Shown here: positions 58,454 to 64,000 of the stretch, piece by piece
Numbering within the stretch: position 1 is the first letter of the stretch
Layout: each line of letters starts with the position of its first letter
Source: Flavitalea plasmicola
GTDB taxonomy: Bacteria > Bacteroidota > Bacteroidia > Chitinophagales > Chitinophagaceae
Direction of reading: 5' to 3'
Assembly: GCF_030546645.1 (NCBI RefSeq)
Contig: NZ_JAUOTO010000001.1
Coordinates: 1,054,001 to 1,118,000, forward strand
Length of the DNA stretch: 64,000 nt
Program-made: the position numbers and the translations under genes
Notes under the pieces: generated by a model
Database searches by the model: none
Told to the model about the DNA's origin: nothing
Seen by the model: only the letters and a program-made list of their open reading frames with translations

Positions 58454-59416
58454 ATGTCGTCACGCGATACGAACCAGGAATTTTCCCGGGGTGGTTGGAA
58501 TAGAAGGGATTTTGTCTCCAATGCGCTGACTGTGCTGGCCGGAGCTTCGTTGTTGAAGCCCTTGGGAGCCCGTGCGGAAAGGGATGTACGTGATGGAGCC
58601 GGACAATTGGCGGGGAAAGGTCCGAAAGAAATGACCATCCGCCAGGCCATCGACCGGATAGTGGCAGACATTCCCGGAGCGCCATTCTCCTCCACGGTGG
58701 ATACGGTGAAGTCGGGGGATCCTACGCAGCTGTTGAAAGGGATCGTCACTACTATGTTTGCCACGGATGCAGTGATCGAAAAGACGATCCGCCAGGGCGC
58801 CAATTTCATCATCGCCCATGAGCCCACTTTTTACAATCACCAGGATGAGACAGCATGGCTGGAAGGAGATAAGGTCTATGCTTTTAAAAAGGAACTGCTG
58901 GAAAAACAAAATATCGTGGTATGGAGATTTCATGATTACTGGCATACTTTCCGGCCTGATGGCATTTTAATGGGTATGCTGGTGGCAATGGGGTGGGATA
59001 AATATTATAATGCGGGTGAACCGGAGATCATCACGGTCCCTGCCGTTTCATTAAAGGACATCGTGCGCTCCGCGAAGAAAGCGTTGGGGATCGATAAAAT
59101 GAAGGTCATCGGGGACCTGTCGGGAATGTGTCAGCGCATCGTGCTGTCACCCGGGGCTGCGGGGGGGCGGCGGCAGATTGAGATGTTGCGCAAGTATGAG
59201 CCCGACCTGCTCATCTGCGGGGAGCTGAATGAATGGGAGACGAGTGAATATGTCAGGGATGCGCGGTACCAGGGACGGCAGGTGTCATTGGTGGTATTGG
59301 GACACGCCGTCAGTGAGGAGCCGGGGATGCAGGCGTTGGTGCCCTGGCTGGAGGCAAGGCTGCCGGGGGTGCCGGTGAAGCATTTTGCTTCGGGAGATCC
59401 GTTTACATGGGTGTAA
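58454..59416 (+). CDS. Nif3-like dinuclear-metal protein with a Tat-type signal
   Basis: A 320-residue protein. The N-terminus is NRRDFVSNALTVLAGASLL with a following Ala-rich stretch ending LGARA: a twin-arginine motif plus hydrophobic core, unusual since Nif3 (DUF34) proteins are normally cytoplasmic. The body has the family's metal-site motifs: ANFIIAHEPTFYNHQDE (His and Glu), DYWHTFRPDGI, and a C-terminal LVVLGHAVSEEPGM. It is shorter than two-domain Nif3 but the site appears complete. Nif3-family proteins bind two metals and may act as hydrolases; the substrate is unknown. The start has no close Shine-Dalgarno sequence. Confidence 0.82.
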   Translation: MSSRDTNQEFSRGGWNRRDFVSNALTVLAGASLLKPLGARAERDVRDGAGQLAGKGPKEMTIRQAIDRIVADIPGAPFSSTVDTVKSGDPTQLLKGIVTTMFATDAVIEKTIRQGANFIIAHEPTFYNHQDETAWLEGDKVYAFKKELLEKQNIVVWRFHDYWHTFRPDGILMGMLVAMGWDKYYNAGEPEIITVPAVSLKDIVRSAKKALGIDKMKVIGDLSGMCQRIVLSPGAAGGRRQIEMLRKYEPDLLICGELNEWETSEYVRDARYQGRQVSLVVLGHAVSEEPGMQALVPWLEARLPGVPVKHFASGDPFTWV

Positions 59417-59428
59417 GTATATAATGAA

Positions 59429-59455
59429 AAAGGCCCGGCTGAAAGCCGGGCCTTT
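59429..59455. terminator. Bidirectional terminator between the Nif3-like gene and aconitase
   Basis: AAAGGCCCGGCT-GAA-AGCCGGGCCTTT, a 12-pair stem with A- and T-tracts on both sides, lying between two convergent genes. Confidence 0.88.
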
Positions 59456-59458
59456 GTA

Positions 59459-61723
59459 TTATTTGGCGAATTCCGCTCGTATGACATTCAGGGCGCCTCC
59501 GGCCTTGAACCATTCGATCTGCGGCTGATTGTACGTGTGATTCAGCGTGACTTCGTCCTTGCTGCCGTCCTTATGGTTGAGCACCATCGTAAGGGGCTTG
59601 CCTGGCGTGAAGCTGGTCAGCCCTTTGATATCGATGGTGTCGTCTTCCTGTACCTTGTCGTAGTCTTCCTTATTGGCGAAGGTGAGGGCGAGCATTCCCT
59701 GTTTTTTCAGGTTGGTCTCGTGGATACGGGCGAAGCTCCTGACCACGATGGCGCGGACGCCCAGGTGACGGGGTTCCATAGCCGCATGTTCCCGGGAAGA
59801 GCCTTCTCCGTAATTCTCGTCCCCTATGACGACGGAGCCCATGGCGGCTGCTTTGTAGGCCCGGGCGGTTGCAGGAACAGGACCATATTCCCCGGTGAGC
59901 GCATTTTTAACGGAATCCGTCTTTTCATTGAAGAAGTTGACGGCGCCGATGAGCATATTATTAGAGATATTGTCCAGGTGGCCGCGGAACTTCAACCAGG
60001 GTCCTGCCATGGAAATGTGGTCGGTGGTACATTTGCCTTTTGCTTTAATCAGGAGCTTCAGCCCTTTCAGGTCCGTGCCTTCCCAGGCGGCGAAGGGGGC
60101 CAATAGCTGAAGGCGCTGAGAGTCCTCCTTTACTACGACCTGTACGCTCTTGCCGTCACTGGCAGGGGCCTGGTAGCCGGCATTTTCCACGGAAAATCCA
60201 TTGGGGGGCAGCTCTACGCCCGTGGGCTCATCCAGCATCACTTCTTCGCCCTTCTCATTCTTCAGCTTGTCTTTCAGGGGATTGAAGGTCAGGCTACCGG
60301 CAATGGCAAAGGCGGTGACGATCTCTGGCGAGGCGACAAAAGCATGGGTGCTGGCCAGTCCGTCATTGCGCTTCGCAAAGTTCCGGTTGAAGGAAGTGAT
60401 GATGGAGTTCTTGCGATTGGGATCATCGATGTGGCGGGCCCATTGTCCGATGCAGGGGCCGCAGGCATTGGCGAGCACAACGCCCCCGATCTTATCGAAG
60501 GTCCGGAGGAACCCATCCTTCTCGATGGTGTACCGGACTTGTTCGGAACCTGGGGTTATAGTGAATTCTGCTTTGGTTTTCAAGTTCTTATCAATAGCCT
60601 GCTGGGCGAGGGAGGCGCTGCGGCTGATGTCCTCGTAAGAAGAGTTGGTGCAGGACCCGATGAGGGCGACCTCCAGCCGCTCGGGCCAGTTGTTGGCTTT
60701 GACGGCCGCTGCAAACTCGCTGATGGGCGTGGCAAGGTCGGGTGTAAAGGGACCGTTGACATAGGGCTCCAATTCGTTGAGGTTGAGCTCGATGACCTGG
60801 TCGTAATATTTTTCGGGATTGCTGTATACTTCCTTGTCGGGGCGGAGGTAGTCCCTGATACCGTCTGCCAGGGCAGCTACTTCTGTCCGTCCGGTGGCTT
60901 TCAGATAGTCGGCCATTTTGGAATCGTAAGCAAACAGGGAGCAGGTGGCACCGATCTCGGCGCCCATGTTACAAATGGTGCCTTTACCGGTGGCGCTCAG
61001 GCTGTCGGCGCCTTCTCCAAAATATTCCACGATGGCGCCTGTGCCTCCTTTTACCGTGAGCTTACCGGCCACCCAGAGGATGATGTCTTTTGCGCTTGTC
61101 CAGCCGCTCATTTTCCCGGTGAGCTTAACGCCGATGAGCTTGGGCATTTTCAGCTCCCAGGGAAGGCCGGCCATTACGTCCACTGCGTCGGCGCCGCCAA
61201 CGCCGATGGCCACCATGCCCAGACCCCCTGCATTCGGCGTATGGGAGTCGGTGCCGATCATCATGCCGCCGGGGAATGCATAATTTTCCAGGACAACCTG
61301 GTGAATGATGCCGGCACCGGGCTTCCAGAAACCGATACCATACTTATTGGAAATGGAAGCGAGGAAATCGTATACTTCTTTATTTACGTCCTTTGCCGTG
61401 GCCAGGTCGCTGACAGCGCCTGTCTTAGCTTGTATAAGGTGGTCGCAATGTACGGTGGAGGGGACGGCTACCTTGTCACGGCCGCAGGTCATGAATTGCA
61501 AAAGGGCCATCTGTGCGGTGGCGTCCTGCATAGCTACGCGATCGGGTGCAAAATCTACATAGTCTTTACCTCTTTCATAGGCGCGGGTGGGGGTTTCGAA
61601 CAGATGTGCGTACAAAATTTTCTCAGCGAGGGTGAGGGGAGAGCCTACCAGCTTACGGGCAGCGTCTACCTTTGCCGGCATGTTCCCGTATAACTTTTTG
61701 ATTAGATCCAGGTCGAAAACCAT
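59459..61723 (-). CDS. Aconitate hydratase
   Basis: A 754-residue enzyme of the mitochondrial-like aconitase type. Motifs: [20 protein letters not shown], the cluster Cys in [17 protein letters not shown], the cluster pair in [20 protein letters not shown], and the swivelling domain with [20 protein letters not shown]. It holds a 4Fe-4S cluster and interconverts citrate and isocitrate in the TCA cycle, complementing mdh elsewhere in this window. The gene is single and ends at the bidirectional hairpin. The start at 61723 is the first ATG; no consensus promoter is evident upstream. Confidence 0.95.
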   Translation of the reverse strand: MVFDLDLIKKLYGNMPAKVDAARKLVGSPLTLAEKILYAHLFETPTRAYERGKDYVDFAPDRVAMQDATAQMALLQFMTCGRDKVAVPSTVHCDHLIQAKTGAVSDLATAKDVNKEVYDFLASISNKYGIGFWKPGAGIIHQVVLENYAFPGGMMIGTDSHTPNAGGLGMVAIGVGGADAVDVMAGLPWELKMPKLIGVKLTGKMSGWTSAKDIILWVAGKLTVKGGTGAIVEYFGEGADSLSATGKGTICNMGAEIGATCSLFAYDSKMADYLKATGRTEVAALADGIRDYLRPDKEVYSNPEKYYDQVIELNLNELEPYVNGPFTPDLATPISEFAAAVKANNWPERLEVALIGSCTNSSYEDISRSASLAQQAIDKNLKTKAEFTITPGSEQVRYTIEKDGFLRTFDKIGGVVLANACGPCIGQWARHIDDPNRKNSIITSFNRNFAKRNDGLASTHAFVASPEIVTAFAIAGSLTFNPLKDKLKNEKGEEVMLDEPTGVELPPNGFSVENAGYQAPASDGKSVQVVVKEDSQRLQLLAPFAAWEGTDLKGLKLLIKAKGKCTTDHISMAGPWLKFRGHLDNISNNMLIGAVNFFNEKTDSVKNALTGEYGPVPATARAYKAAAMGSVVIGDENYGEGSSREHAAMEPRHLGVRAIVVRSFARIHETNLKKQGMLALTFANKEDYDKVQEDDTIDIKGLTSFTPGKPLTMVLNHKDGSKDEVTLNHTYNQPQIEWFKAGGALNVIRAEFAK

Positions 61724-61795
61724 GATAAATTGTTTTTATATGTTAAGCCTTAAGTGCTTAGTTACTAACGTAATGCTTGCCGCGGTTAGTCGGGC

Positions 61796-61814
61796 GCCAG
61801 CGCTGTGCGCTGGC
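61796..61814. repeat. Inverted repeat upstream of aconitase
   Basis: GCCAGCGC-TGT-GCGCTGGC, eight perfect pairs, followed by two further GCTGGCAGG copies. It lies between aconitase and the PspC gene, about 75 bases before aconitase. It could be an operator; nothing confirms this. Confidence 0.5.
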
Positions 61815-61907
61815 AGGGCGCTGGCAGGGGCTGCAATTTACCTAAAAAATAGGTTATTGTGTCAATTACATGCTAGGGGGTTTGTCGTTTTTTTTTAATT
61901 TAGTGGT

Positions 61908-62129
61908 ATGAACAGACTGAAGCATTTCATCGAATGGCAGGTATTCGGCGTGTGCTCTGCCATCGGGGAAAGAATGGGTATCGCCACTTCCCGGATCCGG
62001 ACATGGTTTATCTATATTTCATTTCTGACCATGGGTTCACCGCTGATCATTTATTTTATCCTGGCATTCTGGATGAACATCAAGCGATATATTTTTTCTG
62101 CGCGCAGAAATCCCGTGAAATATCTTTAA
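61908..62129 (+). CDS. Small PspC-domain membrane protein
   Basis: A 73-residue protein consisting of a PspC domain: MNRLKHFIEWQVFGVCSAIGERMGI with the typical GVCSAIGE turn, then a membrane helix (about residues 30-53, TWFIYISFLTMGSPLIIYFI) and a basic tail. PspC-type proteins are inner-membrane sensors in envelope stress systems in other phyla; single-domain copies are common in Bacteroidota with unknown role. The start is supported by the -7-like TAATTTAG just upstream. Confidence 0.85.
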   Translation: MNRLKHFIEWQVFGVCSAIGERMGIATSRIRTWFIYISFLTMGSPLIIYFILAFWMNIKRYIFSARRNPVKYL

Positions 62130-62189
62130 CGGCGGCCTCATTGCCTGCCGTTTTTTCGTATCTTACTGTGGTGCCCATATCCCAGTCCG

Positions 62190-63257
62190 TTGTTAAATGA
62201 CGATTCACTACTGAGAGCCTGGCCTGATCAGTGGCTAATTATTGTACAGATAAAACAACTGCCTTTGTTCCAGTTTGATTTTTCGTATACGGATTATGAG
62301 CTGTTGCAGAATGATCTGGCTCAACGGCTGAATGTACGGGTGATAAACCATAAGCTGGTGTTTCCGGAGGCTATTGCAACCGGCAGCCTGACCTTTGTCC
62401 GTCTGCCGAACGGGATTAATGTCAATGTCATCAATTGCAGGTTTAACCAGGACTGGTTCCTCCTTCGCAGGAAGATAAAAGAGGAATACTATACCCTCCG
62501 TTTCCACGAGCTGACCATTCCAGATACTCTGGAGATACGCATCGGGAAGGAGCGGCTGAAGGAATCCAACACCACGCGGTCTATCGCCTATCTTACCAAT
62601 ACGCTTTCCGAATGGGCCTACCTGGGAGCCCAGGGGACTGTTTATAAAGGGATCGATGTCCTCTTCGATGCAAAATGGCTGGCGGATTACCTGGGAGTGA
62701 GCAATATCGATGATGTCCTCACCACGTATTTGTCCTTGCAGCTGGAAAACGTGCATACGGAACCGCTGGATAGCGAGTACCGGCGGCTTATACAGGAGAT
62801 CATGGAGGTGGAGGATGATAATCCCATGCGGCTGGCCATTATTCAGAACAGGGTTATGTTCCTGATCGAGCGATTTTTCACGCGGGTGTATGAAAGACGT
62901 AAGAATTCTCATTTCGATATTCCTTTGTCCAAGACGGATATCGACCGGATGATGCAGGTGGAGTCCGCATTGACCAGGGATATTTTTGAGCCGGCGCCTA
63001 CCATTAGCCAGCTGGCGAAAATGGTATCCATCAGTGAATCGAAGCTAAAGAAGGATTTTAAGCTCATATATGGACTTCCGGTATATGAATATTTTCAAAA
63101 GATAAGAATGCAGGCCGCCAAAGACAAGCTGTTGTCGGGCGATCACTCTGTAAAGGAGGTGGCCATGGAGCTGGGATACTCCAATCTCAGTAATTTTACG
63201 ATCGCTTTTAAGAAAGAGTTCGGGCTCCTGCCCAGCAAGCTGTTGAGTGCTTATTGA
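62190..63257 (+). CDS. AraC-family transcription regulator
   Basis: A 355-residue protein. The C-terminal 100 residues are the AraC DNA-binding domain: EPAPTISQLAKMVSISESKL for the first helix-turn-helix, KDFKLIYGLPVYEYFQKIRM, and HSVKEVAMELGYSNLSNFTI for the second, with KEFGLLPSKL at the end. The N-terminal 250 residues are unrecognised and probably bind a ligand. No in-frame ATG precedes the conserved part; the best start is TTG at 62190. A hairpin follows the stop (63281-63300). The target is unknown. Confidence 0.88.
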   Translation: MLNDDSLLRAWPDQWLIIVQIKQLPLFQFDFSYTDYELLQNDLAQRLNVRVINHKLVFPEAIATGSLTFVRLPNGINVNVINCRFNQDWFLLRRKIKEEYYTLRFHELTIPDTLEIRIGKERLKESNTTRSIAYLTNTLSEWAYLGAQGTVYKGIDVLFDAKWLADYLGVSNIDDVLTTYLSLQLENVHTEPLDSEYRRLIQEIMEVEDDNPMRLAIIQNRVMFLIERFFTRVYERRKNSHFDIPLSKTDIDRMMQVESALTRDIFEPAPTISQLAKMVSISESKLKKDFKLIYGLPVYEYFQKIRMQAAKDKLLSGDHSVKEVAMELGYSNLSNFTIAFKKEFGLLPSKLLSAY

Positions 63258-63280
63258 TCACAAGCGGCTGATTTCAAGAT

Positions 63281-63300
63281 TCCTGCAATCCCCTGCAGGA
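63281..63300 (+). terminator. Probable terminator of the AraC-family gene
   Basis: TCCTGCA-ATCCCC-TGCAGGA followed by GTATTTT, 24 bases after the stop. The T-run is short. Confidence 0.6.
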
Positions 63301-63352
63301 GTATTTTAATCTCAGAAAACATTTCCAGCTATTTTTATCACCTTTTCGGGTG

Positions 63353-63383
63353 TTGAATGGTAGGATTCGGGAGTACCTTTGCA
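63353..63383 (+). promoter_or_regulatory. Strong consensus promoter with no assigned gene
   Basis: TTG (63353-63355), then 18 bases, then TACCTTTGCA (63374-63383), the fullest match to the Bacteroidota consensus in the window. It reads rightward into the 3' end of kdsA on the opposite strand. A 60-codon frame starting with TTG at 63390 follows but is not convincing as a protein; the product may be an antisense or small RNA. Confidence 0.55.
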
Positions 63384-63501
63384 TAGAGTTTGTACACAAC
63401 GCTGCGCAATTGCTTATTTGAAAGCAAGTTTGAATGTCCCGTTTTTAATTCCTCGTTTCCAGAAAGACCAGCCTCTATTCAGTACCCTTTTGAAAGTCGT
63501 T

Positions 63502-64000
63502 TTAAAACTCCGAAACAACTTTGCGGATCTTTACCAATTGTTCCAGAAGACCCTGAAGAAGATCCAATCTGAGCATATTCGCTCCGTCGCTTTTGGCAAT
63601 GGAAGGATTGGGGTGTGTCTCTATGAACAGGCCCTCGGCACCGGTGGCGATCGCAGCTTTTGCAATTGTGGCGATCAGTTGGGGATTGCCGCCGGTGATA
63701 CCGCTTGTCTGGTTGGGTTGTTGGAGCGCATGGGTGCAATCCATCACTACGGGAGCCTTGTGCTCCTGCATCCAGGGTATGTTGCGGTAGTCCACTACCA
63801 GGTCCTGGTAACCAAAGGTGGTGCCTCTTTCAGTGAGGATGATCTTTTCATTTCCCGCCCGGCGTATCTTTTCCACGGCGAACTTCATGGCTGGTCCACT
63901 AAGGAACTGGCCTTTTTTTACGTTGACCACTTTTCCTGTTTCGGCGGCTGCCAGGAGCAGGTCGGTCTGCCGGCAGAGGAAGGCGGGTATTTGCAATATG
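63502..64000 (-). CDS. kdsA: 3-deoxy-8-phosphooctulonate synthase, N-terminal part outside the window
   Basis: The visible 165 or so residues read ILQIPAFLCRQTDLLLAAAE, then NVKKGQFLSGPAMKFAVEKI, LTERGTTFGYQDLVVDYRNI, VMDCTHALQQPN and IETHPNPSIAKSDGANML, all KdsA signatures. It condenses arabinose-5-phosphate and phosphoenolpyruvate to KDO-8-phosphate for LPS. The frame continues past the right edge (codons ATA and TTG precede the visible part), so the TTG at 63996 is not a true start. It agrees with the GT9 gene in indicating an LPS-making, Gram-negative cell. Confidence 0.93.
   Translation of the reverse strand, partial: ILQIPAFLCRQTDLLLAAAETGKVVNVKKGQFLSGPAMKFAVEKIRRAGNEKIILTERGTTFGYQDLVVDYRNIPWMQEHKAPVVMDCTHALQQPNQTSGITGGNPQLIATIAKAAIATGAEGLFIETHPNPSIAKSDGANMLRLDLLQGLLEQLVKIRKVVSEF

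Overview
The window comes from a member of the Bacteroidota, most likely the Chitinophagaceae. The reasons are the gene content (paired DUF1573 proteins, GIN/DUF2807 proteins, DUF4954 next to glmS, DUF4403, LuxC next to a 4Fe-4S ferredoxin, a fused alpha-beta 2-oxoacid dehydrogenase E1, an M56 BlaR1-like protein with plug-like repeats) and promoters of the Bacteroidota type (TTTG about 18-21 bases upstream of TAnnTTTG). Genes are closely packed on both strands. No integrase, transposase, phage gene or CRISPR array is present.

Layout. 1-4.8 kb is visibly more AT-rich than the rest: the end of an FtsX/MacB-like permease, a lipoprotein, a TlpA-like thioredoxin and three small genes of unknown role, ending at tRNA-Met(CAU). 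5.4-13 kb: an aminotransferase, two DUF1573 proteins, the fused E1 enzyme, a DCC-family protein overlapping yebC, and an amino-acid permease. 13.3-17.5 kb: a tight rightward run (dicarboxylate/amino-acid symporter, DedA, MFS transporter, GT9 glycosyltransferase). 17.5-26.6 kb: malate dehydrogenase, a thioredoxin-like protein, a BlaI-BlaR1 pair with clear operators, efp-accB-accC, ispH and a GH13 enzyme. 26.6-34.5 kb: HtrA protease, LuxC and ferredoxin (divergent), a candidate small RNA, ddl with a PASTA protein, rhodanese and an S9 peptidase. 34.6-39.5 kb: a TonB-dependent receptor under a TPP riboswitch and three tandem GIN-domain paralogues. 39.7-46.3 kb: initiator tRNA, era-der, and glmS-DUF4954. 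46.3-64 kb: a Gly/Tyr-rich secreted protein, a DPP-IV-like peptidase, mgtE, a SET protein, an ECF sigma factor with a partner that appears to cross the envelope, DUF4403 with a GH18 chitinase, a lipoprotein, a small ABC module, an exported Nif3-like protein, aconitase, PspC, an AraC regulator and the 3' part of kdsA.

Most genes are housekeeping. Four things stand out. (1) A dispersed repeat with a strict 7-base period (AGCTNNN) occurs at no fewer than seven loci. Intergenic copies begin or end close to a stop codon, and two copies sit in frame as linkers inside the DPP-IV-like peptidase. (2) An ECF sigma factor overlaps a gene whose product joins a cytoplasmic segment, one inner-membrane helix, a linker of about 270 residues and an outer-membrane beta-barrel. 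(3) Several promoters place the -7 box 4-7 bases before the start codon, implying leaderless mRNAs. (4) There are single-gene oddities: EF-P with Arg32 instead of the usual PGKG loop, a DCC protein whose start appears to have become ATA, and a Nif3 protein with a Tat-type signal.
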